This document shows, one piece after another, positions 1-9,169 of a stretch of 64,000 nucleotides of DNA. Made by a program: the position numbers and the translations under genes. The notes under the pieces were generated by a model. That model worked only from the letters and a program-made list of their open reading frames with translations, searched no databases and was not told where the DNA came from. Position 1 is the stretch's first letter, and each line of letters opens with the position of its first letter. The stretch spans positions 62,001 through 126,000 of the forward strand of contig JAEYZG010000005.1 in the NCBI GenBank assembly GCA_023428135.1. The letters run 5' to 3'. This stretch comes from Bacteroidota bacterium (GTDB taxonomy: Bacteria > Bacteroidota > Bacteroidia > Cytophagales > Cytophagaceae).

Positions 1-1
1 G

Positions 2-382
2 AAAGAAATCCTTGCCAAACACCTTGGGAATGACTCCAATGCCCCCACAATCAGTGAACCAGTTATTGCCCCCTTTACATTTGGGAATATAACCAATAAA
101 GAAGTTTTAGCTAAAATGATTTCTTTATTCAAAAAACACAAGAAAGAGTTTTTTGAGCAAGTGACTTTTTATATTGGAGAATCAAATTTTGAAGCTGTTT
201 CGAATACAGCGCATAAAATGAAATCAACTGCGGATGTAATTGGAATTCCAGAATTAAAAGAAGCCCTCAATAAGCTGGAAAACTACGCAAAGGCTCATGA
301 AAAAGAGGAAATGGAAAAAGCTTATAAAAAAGCTCAAGAGCTATTCATCGTTTCAGAAAAAGCCCTTGAACATTTCAGTTAA
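2..382 (+). CDS. C-terminal end of a sensor kinase/response-regulator protein with an Hpt domain (5' end outside window)
   Basis: The frame is open from the window edge, so this is the tail of a larger protein rather than a complete 88-residue protein starting at the internal ATG at 116. The last ~85 residues form a helical histidine-phosphotransfer (Hpt) domain; the motif AHKMKSTADVIG carries the phospho-accepting His. Hpt domains relay phosphate between receiver domains, and at the C-terminus they usually end hybrid histidine kinases. The preceding 30 residues are Pro/Ala/Thr-rich linker. It is convergent with the next gene, 6 bases away. A stand-alone Hpt protein is less likely because the open frame runs off the edge. 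Confidence 0.75.
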   Translation, partial: KEILAKHLGNDSNAPTISEPVIAPFTFGNITNKEVLAKMISLFKKHKKEFFEQVTFYIGESNFEAVSNTAHKMKSTADVIGIPELKEALNKLENYAKAHEKEEMEKAYKKAQELFIVSEKALEHFS

Positions 383-388
383 TTCTAC

Positions 389-1027
389 TTATGCTTGTTT
401 CTTTTTAGGAGGCATGGTCCCAAACACATAATCCCACAAAGGTGAAGACACCCCAAATACAGTAGAATTATCTTTATAATGATGTATTGCATGATTCACC
501 CAAAGTTCTTTAAAAATATTTTTTGGAGGAGCATAAGCATGCACGATATAATGAACAAACAAGTAAGAAGCATAACCGGTAAGCAACCCTGGTAAGAATC
601 CAAATACTTTGGTATTCATTAAAGAATAGAAAATTACAAAGAAAATGACCGCAAGTGTAATGCTCAATAAAGGAGGCATTGCCAATCTGTCTTTATCCTT
701 AGGAAATTCATGATGCACTCCATGCATATTATATTGGATCTTTTTCTTGAAACTGCTTGTGGGCGCCATGTGAAATACAAAACGATGAACAAGATATTCA
801 ATCAGAGTAAAAAACAGAAATCCACCTAAAAACAACAGTGGAATCAGATATCCGGGAAGGGGTGTATACTTGAAAGCGTAAAATAATAGAACAGCTGATA
901 TCACAATAAAAATCGATATTGGTATCGATATATGCGTCCTGCTGAGTCTTTCTAAGATCGGGTTGTCGAATAATTGCTTGGTACCATTATTCTTCGGCTT
1001 ATTTGTAGTAAATCCATTATCTTCCAT
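389..1027 (-). CDS. Fatty acid hydroxylase / sterol desaturase family membrane protein
   Basis: 212 residues. It shows the His-box pattern of the di-iron fatty-acid hydroxylase superfamily: HRFVFH (about residues 81-86), HGVHH (about 102-106), HYIVH and NHAIHH nearer the C-terminus, between four or so hydrophobic segments. The closest familiar type is fatty acid 2-hydroxylase (FA2H-like) without the cytochrome b5 domain. Inference: it hydroxylates acyl chains of membrane lipids, plausibly sphingolipids or ornithine-type lipids common in Bacteroidetes; the substrate cannot be read from sequence. ATG start. It lies downstream of bshA in the same direction with a 57-base gap, so co-transcription is possible. 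Confidence 0.8.
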   Translation of the reverse strand: MEDNGFTTNKPKNNGTKQLFDNPILERLSRTHISIPISIFIVISAVLLFYAFKYTPLPGYLIPLLFLGGFLFFTLIEYLVHRFVFHMAPTSSFKKKIQYNMHGVHHEFPKDKDRLAMPPLLSITLAVIFFVIFYSLMNTKVFGFLPGLLTGYASYLFVHYIVHAYAPPKNIFKELWVNHAIHHYKDNSTVFGVSSPLWDYVFGTMPPKKKQA

Positions 1028-1084
1028 ATCTCTTATCTTTATTTACTAGAAACAAATTGATTCTATTTCACTATACTTTTATTA

Positions 1085-2227
1085 TCACACTTTTAAGGTT
1101 TCACGTACATTTGTAAGAATCCTTTGATAAAAACTTTCATACAAAGGCAAAATATTTACCACATCAAATTCCTTAGCTCTTTCCAGCGCATTTTGCCTGA
1201 ATGTCTGATGATTTTCCGGACTTAAAATGATCATGGCCTTTTCCACCATATCATCTATATCACCTACTTTAGACATAAATCCTGTTTTCCCATTGATATT
1301 CAATTCAGGAATACCACCGGTATCGGAGCTAAGGACCGGCACTTCACATGCCATTGCTTCGAGCGCTGCAAGTCCGAAGCTTTCCTTTTCCGAAGGCATA
1401 ATAAATAAATCAGCGACAGAAAGTACTTCTTCAACTGCATCCAGCTTTCCAAGAAACCTTATATCAGAACACGTCTTTAACTCCCTGCAAAGGTTTTCTA
1501 TCTTAATTCTTTCAGGCCCATCGCCAACAAGGAGAAGTTTTACCGGAATCAATTTACGTAATTTGTCAAAGACCCTCACTACATCATCAACTCTTTTAAC
1601 TGCTCTAAAGTTAGAAGTATGCACTAGAAGCTGCTCTCCGTGCGGGCAGATGGCCAGCTTGAAATGCTCTTTCTTCTGTTTCTTAAATCTGTTGAGGTCA
1701 ATAAAGTTAGGAATTACTTCAATTTCTTTGGTAACTTCAAAATGTTTGTAAGTATCTTTCTTAAGATCTGCACTTACTGCAGTAACTCCATCCGACTCAT
1801 TGATACTGAAAGTTACCACAGGTTCATAAGAGGCGTCTTTTCCTACCAATGTGATATCTGTGCCGTGAAGCGTAGTTACCACCGGAATAATTATTCCTTT
1901 TGTCTTCAATATCTGCTTTGCCATATATGCAGCAGAAGCGTGTGGTATTGCATAATGCACATGCAGTAAGTCAAGCTTCTCATGGAGAACAACATCAACC
2001 ATTTTACTGGCAAGTGCAAGCTCATAAGGAGGATATTGAAACAGCGGGTAAGAAGAAATTGCTACTTCGTGATAGAAGAGGTTTTCGTTGAAAAAATCCA
2101 GCCTTAAAGGTTGGGTATAAGTAATAAAATGAATCTGGTGACCTTCTTTTGCGAGAGCAATACCGAGCTCTGTCGCAACGACACCACTACCTCCAAAGGT
2201 AGGGTAACAAACAATTCCAATCTTCAT
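1085..2227 (-). CDS. bshA: N-acetyl-alpha-D-glucosaminyl L-malate synthase BshA (bacillithiol synthesis)
   Basis: 380-residue GT4-family glycosyltransferase, the usual length for BshA. The N-terminus MKIGIVCYPTFGGSGVVA is the BshA signature with the Gly-rich loop; the C-terminal nucleotide-sugar half has EKESFGLAALEAMACEVPV with the GT4 EX7E motif. BshA joins UDP-GlcNAc to L-malate, the first step of the low-molecular-weight thiol bacillithiol. bshB and bshC are not in the window. A near-consensus promoter sits 31 bases upstream of the ATG, so the gene has its own start signal although it follows the NagZ-fusion gene in the same direction. Confidence 0.93.
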   Translation of the reverse strand: MKIGIVCYPTFGGSGVVATELGIALAKEGHQIHFITYTQPLRLDFFNENLFYHEVAISSYPLFQYPPYELALASKMVDVVLHEKLDLLHVHYAIPHASAAYMAKQILKTKGIIIPVVTTLHGTDITLVGKDASYEPVVTFSINESDGVTAVSADLKKDTYKHFEVTKEIEVIPNFIDLNRFKKQKKEHFKLAICPHGEQLLVHTSNFRAVKRVDDVVRVFDKLRKLIPVKLLLVGDGPERIKIENLCRELKTCSDIRFLGKLDAVEEVLSVADLFIMPSEKESFGLAALEAMACEVPVLSSDTGGIPELNINGKTGFMSKVGDIDDMVEKAMIILSPENHQTFRQNALERAKEFDVVNILPLYESFYQRILTNVRETLKV

Positions 2228-2258
2228 ATCCGGTCCTATTTAGACTTATTTACAAGCT

Positions 2259-2289
2259 CAAAGTTAAAACAACAATGCGACCGGACAAA
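2259..2289 (-). promoter_or_regulatory. Bacteroidetes-type promoter of bshA
   Basis: Read on the minus strand: TTTG (2286-2289), 19 bases, then TAACTTTG (2259-2266), an exact fit to the -33 TTTG / -7 TAnnTTTG pattern of the Bacteroidetes primary sigma factor. The -7 box ends 31 bases before the bshA ATG. Confidence 0.65.
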
Positions 2290-2296
2290 TATAAGC

Positions 2297-5200
2297 TTAC
2301 TTCAGCGTTATTCTTTTATCTGTATTATAATTTAATATTGCTTTATACAATACATCCTGAATCTTAGTCCTTACGCCTCCTTTAATCAACTTCTGATTTC
2401 CGGCATCCGGATAAACTCTGTTTGAAAGAAAAACGTAAACTAGTTCCTGATCAGGATCTGCCCAGACTGCTGTGCCTGTAAAACCAGTATGCCCAAAGGT
2501 ATTTGGAGAAGCATAATCTGAAGTTGGTCCATTTCCGTCAGGTTCTGGTTTATCCCAACCCAATCCTCTTCTGTTGTCTTCAAACTGTTTCTCCGCAAAT
2601 AAAGGAACTGTCTTCGGTAGAAAATATCTGGTACCTCCATAAAATCCCTTTTGAAGGTTCATCTGCATAAGCACAGCCAGGTCATTTGCATCGCTGAACA
2701 TGCCTGCATGACCTCCCACTCCGCCAAGCAATGCCGCTCCCTGATCATGCACTGTTCCTCGTATCAGAGCCTTTCTGAAATACTTATCATCTTCTGTTGG
2801 AGCAATCTGATTTAACGGAAATTTTCCTAATGGGCAATAAGTCAATGTATTCAGACCAAGAGGATCAAAAAGATTTTGTCTGAGGAATTCATCAAGGGAC
2901 TGGTCTAAAACCTTCTCGGCAACACGCTTCATAATATAAAACCCAAGGTCGCTATATACATAAGCATGCTTATCAGAGCGTTTTTCCACCTTACCTTTCT
3001 TATTTTTCTTCAGAATAGGTTTAGGTAACAGGTCTGATTCAATAGTCCATTTCCATAAAGAATCTTCGATAGAATTGATACAATACAATCCAGGGACAAC
3101 CATCCTGCAAAAAGTATCATTCTTCTCCGGACGATAGTAGCATTTGTTAAAACCAGAAGTATCAAGTGTACGCTTCCAGTGTGGAAGGAACGGGATCAAA
3201 CCAGCCTGGTGTGTTAGAATATCTTTGATAACCAGATCTTCTTTATTGGTATTTTTTAATTCCGGAAGGTAAAAAGAAGCCTTTTTATCAAGGTCAATCA
3301 ATTCTCTTTCCTGCAGAAACATTACTGCCTGGAGGGTTCCGGCAACCTTTGAAACTGAGGCGACATCATAAAGAGTATTGTTGGTCACCGGCTCTTTCTT
3401 GTCATAAGTAAGAGTTCCATAAGCCTTTTCAAACACTACCGTTCCGTTTTTCACTGCAACCACCTGACAGCCGGGAGTAGCCTTATCGGCTATTGCTTTT
3501 AAAGCAATAGAATCTATTTGTCTCAGCGTAACTCCATCCATGCCCGCATTTTCAGGATAAGCGTAACGAAGTCTTTTCACAAAAGGATTGGTATCATATC
3601 CTGAATTGATCGCAATCTCCTGACCTATGGAAACTGGGGTACGTCCTGTTGCCTGTACTCCTCCGAAAATCACTTGTGGTACAACCTTATAAGTCACCTC
3701 ATTATCTTCATAAGCGCATAAAAGATTAGGGCTTGTCGGGAAGAATTTCAGACTATATGGGTTTCCAAACACACAGACTATAGTTTTAGTAGTTGCCTGC
3801 AGCTTTTTAATAAATTTTCTGGAATTTTCACTTATACCATAATCCTTATTATTAAAAATATTTGTATTCTGAACTCCGACAATTACTACTTCAAATTTCT
3901 TAAGTTCATTTAGAACAGCATCATAAACTGCCTCATCGGAATTTTTATTAGCAACAGCAAAATGAGCTACATTTGCATATTTGCTTAGCATTTCCTGAAA
4001 GGTATTGCCTTTATCTCTGCCAATGGATACTGAAGCTATAGAAGTTGTATCAGGATATTTTAAAGGTATAAGCTGATCATCATTAAAAACAACTGTTATT
4101 GCTTTTTCATATAGCTCCTGCTGAACGGCTTTAGCTGCTGTGCTATTAAGATCTTCATAAAGGTTTTTTAATACTACAGGTGCCATATGATCCAATCCTG
4201 CCCAGTATTTCGCTTTTAATATTTTTCTTACTTTTTGATCTACATCCTCTTGAGACAGCTGCTTGTTTTCAATTGCTTTTTCAATTTTGCCAATCGCGAC
4301 AGGAACATTTTCAGGAAATAACAAGACATCATTACCCGAAAGCAATGCATGTAAATCAACCTCCCCAGGCTTATAAAAATTGCTAACGCCTTTCATATTC
4401 AGTGCATCAGTAAAAATAAGACCTTTAAAACCAAGATCATTTTTAAGTATGTCAGTTACAACATGAGGTGAGAGTGTTGTAGCTCTGTTTGGAGTATTGT
4501 CCAAAGCAGGCACATGAATATGGCCCACAAGGACCCCCATTACACTATCTTTAATGAGCTGACGGAAAGGATACATTTCAACATCCGTCAACCTTTGAAT
4601 ACCGTGATTAATAACGGGTAAAGTATGGTGAGAGTCCGTCTCTGTGTCTCCATGCCCTGGAAAATGTTTAGCTGTAGTCAGCACAAAATTATCCTGCATC
4701 CCTTTCATGTAAGCAATGCCTTTATTGGCAACATTTACTTTATCTTCCCCAAAAGAGCGCATTCCAATGACCGGGTTATTAGGATTGCTGTTCACGTCCA
4801 CACAGGGAGCAAAGTTAACATGCACCCCAAGTCTTCTGCATTGACGAGCAACTTCCTTACCCATTTTGTAAATGTATTTGTCATCTGCAATTGCTCCAAG
4901 AGTCATCTGTTTAGGAAAACTGATAACACTATCGAGACGCATACCTAGTCCCCACTCTGCATCCATTGCAATAAATAAAGGTACCTTGGAAAGAGCCTGA
5001 TATCTGTTTGTGAGAATTGCCTGGCGAACTGGACCTCCCTGAAAAAAAATCAGGCCGCCAATACCATATTTTGAGATAAGTTCTTCAATTTCCTGAATAT
5101 GCTTGCTTCCTTTATTAGAATATGCAGCTACCATAAAAAGGTGACCAATTCTCTGTTGAGGAGACATTGAGGTCATGATGCTATCAACCCACGCATCCTG

Positions 5201-5299
5201 ATTCATTAGCCTTTTTGGTGTCTTTTTTGGATTATTCCACGAAAGAAAAAGAGCTCCACAAAGGAAAAGAAACGAAACCAATAAATACCTGCTATACAT
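2297..5299 (-). CDS. Secreted GH3 beta-N-acetylglucosaminidase (NagZ type) fused to a beta-lactamase-like serine hydrolase
   Basis: About 1000 residues. The frame opens with two TTG codons before an ATG at 5299, which I take as the start; a hydrophobic signal peptide follows. Residues ~35-370 are GH3/NagZ: KHFPGHGDTETDSHHTLP (about 211-228) contains the NagZ-type Asp-x-His loop used with the nucleophile Asp. A second GH3-like segment follows. The C-terminal ~400 residues are a class C beta-lactamase/DD-peptidase fold: SVSK (SxxK nucleophile), YSD in place of YxN, and HTGFTG in place of KTG. Inference: it trims peptidoglycan fragments in the periplasm with a sugar-cleaving and a peptide- or ester-cleaving domain. 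Similar fusions are known in Bacteroidetes. Confidence 0.88.
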   Translation of the reverse strand: MYSRYLLVSFLFLCGALFLSWNNPKKTPKRLMNQDAWVDSIMTSMSPQQRIGHLFMVAAYSNKGSKHIQEIEELISKYGIGGLIFFQGGPVRQAILTNRYQALSKVPLFIAMDAEWGLGMRLDSVISFPKQMTLGAIADDKYIYKMGKEVARQCRRLGVHVNFAPCVDVNSNPNNPVIGMRSFGEDKVNVANKGIAYMKGMQDNFVLTTAKHFPGHGDTETDSHHTLPVINHGIQRLTDVEMYPFRQLIKDSVMGVLVGHIHVPALDNTPNRATTLSPHVVTDILKNDLGFKGLIFTDALNMKGVSNFYKPGEVDLHALLSGNDVLLFPENVPVAIGKIEKAIENKQLSQEDVDQKVRKILKAKYWAGLDHMAPVVLKNLYEDLNSTAAKAVQQELYEKAITVVFNDDQLIPLKYPDTTSIASVSIGRDKGNTFQEMLSKYANVAHFAVANKNSDEAVYDAVLNELKKFEVVIVGVQNTNIFNNKDYGISENSRKFIKKLQATTKTIVCVFGNPYSLKFFPTSPNLLCAYEDNEVTYKVVPQVIFGGVQATGRTPVSIGQEIAINSGYDTNPFVKRLRYAYPENAGMDGVTLRQIDSIALKAIADKATPGCQVVAVKNGTVVFEKAYGTLTYDKKEPVTNNTLYDVASVSKVAGTLQAVMFLQERELIDLDKKASFYLPELKNTNKEDLVIKDILTHQAGLIPFLPHWKRTLDTSGFNKCYYRPEKNDTFCRMVVPGLYCINSIEDSLWKWTIESDLLPKPILKKNKKGKVEKRSDKHAYVYSDLGFYIMKRVAEKVLDQSLDEFLRQNLFDPLGLNTLTYCPLGKFPLNQIAPTEDDKYFRKALIRGTVHDQGAALLGGVGGHAGMFSDANDLAVLMQMNLQKGFYGGTRYFLPKTVPLFAEKQFEDNRRGLGWDKPEPDGNGPTSDYASPNTFGHTGFTGTAVWADPDQELVYVFLSNRVYPDAGNQKLIKGGVRTKIQDVLYKAILNYNTDKRITLK

Positions 5300-5534
5300 C
5301 AACAACTCGGAATTAAAAGAGAAACTTTACAGATACAACAAACGGACCAGTATTTTATGTTTTAAATAACTAAGTAAAATATTTATTGTAGGGTAATATT
5401 CTCTTCAAATATAAATTAATAAATGTTTGCGGGAAATGAATTTCAAATCAATGTTTAAGAATTTGTTATACTTTTTTAAGAAAGGATAAATGAATAACTT
5501 TTTTAAATTAAAATTATTATAAGAAAAAACGGGT

Positions 5535-5542
5535 TATTTTTG
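5535..5542 (+). promoter_or_regulatory. Probable -7 box of mutL promoter
   Basis: TATTTTTG matches TAnnTTTG and ends 18 bases before the mutL ATG. No TTTG is found 19 bases upstream, so this is a partial match only. Confidence 0.4.
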
Positions 5543-5560
5543 TCTCCAGAATAAAACCAA

Positions 5561-7438
5561 ATGCCAGATATAATTCGTCTCCTTCCGGATGCTTTAGCCA
5601 ATCAGATTGCTGCAGGTGAAGTGGTTCAAAGACCAGCTTCTGTGGTAAAAGAGCTTCTGGAAAATTCCATAGATGCGGGAAGCAATAAAATTCAGCTAAT
5701 AATAAAAGATGCCGGGAAAGCACTTATTCAGGTGGTTGACAATGGGAAAGGTATGTCTGATACAGATGCCAGACTTAGCTTTGAAAGACATGCAACCTCC
5801 AAAATAAGCTCTACAGAAGATCTTTTTGCAATAAGAACCTTCGGGTTCCGGGGAGAAGCTCTGGCTTCCATCGCCGCAGTTGCTCAAGTCGAGATGAAAA
5901 CCAGAAGGGCCGATGATGAAGTAGGAACCCTGATCAGAATAGAAGGCTCGGAAATAAAAGTTCAGGAAGCTGTAAATACACCCGTAGGTACTAGCTTTAG
6001 TGTTAAAAATCTTTTTTTCAACGTCCCAGCCAGAAGGAACTTCCTGAAATCTAACCCTGTAGAAATGCGTCATATATTGGACGAGTTTCACAGAGCGGCA
6101 CTAGCTTATCCAGCTATAGGTTTTACGCTTTACCAGAATGATCTGGAGATATTTAATATGCCGTCAGAAAAGCTGAGCAGAAGAATAATTTCCCTTTTTG
6201 GTCAGAACTACAAGGAACAACTTATTACTTGTCAGGAAGAAACGGACCAGCTGAAAATTCATGGATATATCGGAAAGCCTGAGAATGCTAAAAGAACCAG
6301 AGGAGACCAATATTTCTTTGTAAATAACAGATTTATCAAAAATAACTACTTGCATCATGCAGTAGTACATGCGTTTGACAATCTCCTTCCGGATGATAGT
6401 TTTCCATTTTATGTGCTTTTTATAGAAATCGATCCAAAACACATCGATGTCAATGTTCATCCCACAAAAACCGAAATTAAATTTGATGATGAAAAAACCA
6501 TTTATGCCATCATCAGAGCTGCAGTGAAAAAAGCACTGGCAACCCACAATATTGCCCCTTCCCTGGATTTTGATCAGGATATCAATTTTTCACTCGGTCA
6601 AAATCCTTCAAGTTATCAAAATTTCCCACCAAGAAGGGAACATGAAATTGAAAGAGGAAACGACCCATTTAAACAAGGATTGCGATTCCCCTCTTCAGCT
6701 AATCCTTTAGAAGAAAAAAATAAGGATAATTGGGAACAGCTTTATAAATCTTTTGAAAATGAAGAAAAGCCGAAGACTTTTGAAACAATCCGACTGGGAA
6801 GTGCGGTAAACACCAAACCAGAAGAAAAGGATGTTTCATTAAATAAAGATCTCTTGTATAACGAAAACCAAAGCACATTTCAGCTTCATCAGAAATATAT
6901 TGTTACTCAGGTAAAATCAGGCATGCTAGTAGTGGACCAGCAGGCAGCGCACGAAAGAATTCTCTATGAGAAATACCTGAATATGCTTCAGAATAAATTC
7001 GGCGCCTCTCAGCAATTTCTTTTTCCTCTGAAAATAGAGCTTTCGCACTCAGACTTTGCCCTGGTCATGGAAATGGAAGAGGAAATCAAATCATTAGGAT
7101 TTGTCTTTAATGTGTTCGGGAATACTACCATTGTTGTAAACGGAATTCCTTCTGATATTACCGGGGGAAATGAAAAGGATCTTTTTGAAGGACTTATTGA
7201 ACAATTTAAAAACAATAGGGACGAAATTAGTATTGATAGGAAGGAAAACCTGGCAAGATCCCTTGCCAAAAGAGCTTCTCTGAAGCCCGGAACAAGGCTT
7301 ACATTACTAGAAATGAACACCTTAATAGATCAGTTATTTGCCTGTAAAAGTCCGAATTACGCACCTAATGGAAATCATACCATTGTAATTCTGGACATGA
7401 ACAGAATTGAAAAGTTTTTTACAAAGACCCAATTTTAA
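5561..7438 (+). CDS. mutL: DNA mismatch repair protein MutL
   Basis: 625 residues. The N-terminal GHKL ATPase domain is clear: LLENSIDAGS with the catalytic Glu, DNGKGM, and TFGFRGEALASI. The C-terminal dimerisation domain carries DQQAAHERILYE, a variant (His to Gln) of the DQHAxxExxxxE metal site of endonuclease-type MutL; ACKSPNYAPNG follows near the end, where the usual Cys/His metal ligands are not obvious. The linker (about residues 345-430) is polar and low-complexity. MutL couples MutS mismatch recognition to strand nicking. Followed after 6 bases by a rhomboid gene, probably one transcript. Confidence 0.96.
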   Translation: MPDIIRLLPDALANQIAAGEVVQRPASVVKELLENSIDAGSNKIQLIIKDAGKALIQVVDNGKGMSDTDARLSFERHATSKISSTEDLFAIRTFGFRGEALASIAAVAQVEMKTRRADDEVGTLIRIEGSEIKVQEAVNTPVGTSFSVKNLFFNVPARRNFLKSNPVEMRHILDEFHRAALAYPAIGFTLYQNDLEIFNMPSEKLSRRIISLFGQNYKEQLITCQEETDQLKIHGYIGKPENAKRTRGDQYFFVNNRFIKNNYLHHAVVHAFDNLLPDDSFPFYVLFIEIDPKHIDVNVHPTKTEIKFDDEKTIYAIIRAAVKKALATHNIAPSLDFDQDINFSLGQNPSSYQNFPPRREHEIERGNDPFKQGLRFPSSANPLEEKNKDNWEQLYKSFENEEKPKTFETIRLGSAVNTKPEEKDVSLNKDLLYNENQSTFQLHQKYIVTQVKSGMLVVDQQAAHERILYEKYLNMLQNKFGASQQFLFPLKIELSHSDFALVMEMEEEIKSLGFVFNVFGNTTIVVNGIPSDITGGNEKDLFEGLIEQFKNNRDEISIDRKENLARSLAKRASLKPGTRLTLLEMNTLIDQLFACKSPNYAPNGNHTIVILDMNRIEKFFTKTQF

Positions 7439-7444
7439 TTAGTC

Positions 7445-8242
7445 ATGCAAATGTCTCTTACTCCCATGGTAAAAAATCTCCTGATTTTAAATATCGGGAT
7501 ATTTCTTATTATGAAGTTTACTGGCGAAAATCTTATCGGGATACTAGGTCTCAAGTACCTAAATGCTCCTGGCATGAAGACAGAAGCATATCGTTTTTTT
7601 ACGCATATGTTCGTACATGCAGACTGGGGACATCTTTTTTCCAACATGTTCGGACTTTTTATATTTGGACCATTATTGGAAAGAGTCTGGGGACCTATGA
7701 GATTCCTGGCTTTTTATATGATATGCGGCCTTGGAGCAGCGATGCTGTATTCAGGAGTAGTATATTTTGAAATGCACCATTTAGAGGTTTTAAAGAATAA
7801 TTTTATTTCAAATCCCTCTCCTGAATTATTTATCAAATTTATCAGGGAATCTGTTGGGGACAAATTTCTTGGAAGTTTCCAATTTCTGGACGGATATGAA
7901 AAAGATCCAGGAAATCCAACTTTCATTAATTACGCTAAAGATAAAGTAATCGGAATTTACAATTACACAATAAATGTCCCAATGGTGGGAGCTTCGGGAG
8001 CTATTTTTGGTGTTCTAATGGCCTTCGGATTACTTTTTCCTAATACCGAAATGTTTTTACTTTTTTTGCCTGTTCCCATAAAAGCTAAGTATATTGTTGG
8101 GTTTTACGGATTATTTGAAATTTATGCAGGCATTCAAAGAAATCCAGGAGATAATGTAGCGCATTTTGCTCATATTGGAGGAATGTTATTCGCATTCCTG
8201 ATTGTTAAATACTGGGAAAGAGAAAGAAATCGTTTTTATTAA
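7445..8242 (+). CDS. Rhomboid family intramembrane serine protease
   Basis: 265 residues with about six hydrophobic segments. The catalytic Ser is in GASGAIFG (Ser184) and the catalytic His in HIGG (His243), the standard GxSG/His dyad. HADWGHLFSNMFGLFIFG matches the conserved HxxxN of TM2. Rhomboids cut transmembrane segments of substrate proteins in the inner membrane. A ~60-residue polar insertion between TM3 and the Ser helix is typical of the Bacteroidetes form. It starts 6 bases after mutL and is followed directly by a second rhomboid gene. Confidence 0.92.
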   Translation: MQMSLTPMVKNLLILNIGIFLIMKFTGENLIGILGLKYLNAPGMKTEAYRFFTHMFVHADWGHLFSNMFGLFIFGPLLERVWGPMRFLAFYMICGLGAAMLYSGVVYFEMHHLEVLKNNFISNPSPELFIKFIRESVGDKFLGSFQFLDGYEKDPGNPTFINYAKDKVIGIYNYTINVPMVGASGAIFGVLMAFGLLFPNTEMFLLFLPVPIKAKYIVGFYGLFEIYAGIQRNPGDNVAHFAHIGGMLFAFLIVKYWERERNRFY

Positions 8243-8243
8243 A

Positions 8244-9131
8244 ATGAATCTTTTAGAAGACTTAAAATATCAGTTTCGACAAAAGGAAAATGGTCTGACA
8301 AAGATTATTCTGATCAATGTCATTGTTTATATAATAGGTACCATTTTGTGGGTATTCTCAAAAGGATTTGGGAATATGACACTTTTCAACCTTATCTACA
8401 TCAATCAACACCTTCCGGCTCATTTCAGTGATTTTATTCACAGACCTTGGTCATTAGCTACTTACTTCTTTAGCCATACAGTACCTAATCCTTTTCATAT
8501 TTTAGGTAATATGCTGGGTCTGTACTGGTTTGGAAGACTGGTCTCTGAATATCTTGGCAATAGAAGGCTAATTAGTTTATATATCCTTGGTGGACTTGCC
8601 GGTGCTGCTATTTATTTACTGCTTTATAACTTTGTTCCTTATTTTATACAGCGAGCGCCTTTATATGGCATGATCGGAGCTTCTGCAAGCGTATATGCAG
8701 TAATAGTTGCAGCTGCTACCCTCCTTCCTGACTATTACTTTCATCTCGTATTTATAGGTCCTGTAAGAATCAAATATATTGCAGCATTCTTTATTTTCGT
8801 TTCTTTTATTGGCTCTGTCGGCATGAATGCCGGAGGTAATTTAGCTCATTTAGGAGGAGCCTTATTAGGCTATATTTTCATCAAACAACTTAAAAAAGGT
8901 ATAGATCTGGGAAAACCGGTAAGCGCTGTCAGTGAGTTTTTCAATAAACTGTTTACCAGGAGAAAAATTAAAGTAAGTTACAGAAACAGTGACAAAAACT
9001 TTAATTATGAAGATAAAGAACCTGATCAGAAAGAAATAGATGCTATCCTGGATAAAATTTCAAAATCCGGGTATTCCAGTCTTACAAAGCGAGAAAAGGA
9101 AAGACTTTTCAGAGCAAGCAGTAAAAAATAA
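8244..9131 (+). CDS. Second rhomboid family protease, with GASA at the active site and a C-terminal cytoplasmic tail
   Basis: 295 residues from the ATG at 8244, one base after the upstream stop; the longer frame from 8202 would overlap the first rhomboid. Six or so membrane segments. The Ser motif is GASASVYA (Ser147), where Ala replaces the Gly of GxSG, and the His is in AHLGG (His202). HILGNMLGLYWFG carries the HxxxN motif. A soluble ~75-residue charged tail follows the last helix. Catalytic Ser and His are both kept, so activity is likely. The tandem pair with different Ser loops suggests division of substrates or a heteromeric unit (inference). Confidence 0.9.
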   Translation: MNLLEDLKYQFRQKENGLTKIILINVIVYIIGTILWVFSKGFGNMTLFNLIYINQHLPAHFSDFIHRPWSLATYFFSHTVPNPFHILGNMLGLYWFGRLVSEYLGNRRLISLYILGGLAGAAIYLLLYNFVPYFIQRAPLYGMIGASASVYAVIVAAATLLPDYYFHLVFIGPVRIKYIAAFFIFVSFIGSVGMNAGGNLAHLGGALLGYIFIKQLKKGIDLGKPVSAVSEFFNKLFTRRKIKVSYRNSDKNFNYEDKEPDQKEIDAILDKISKSGYSSLTKREKERLFRASSKK

Positions 9132-9169
9132 CATTAAATTATTCTTAAAGTTTCAGCCCAATATTTTTT

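Noticed and set aside
1227..1751. 174-codon plus-strand ORF opposite bshA
   Set aside because: Antisense shadow of a well-conserved gene; Ser/Thr-rich with no domain.
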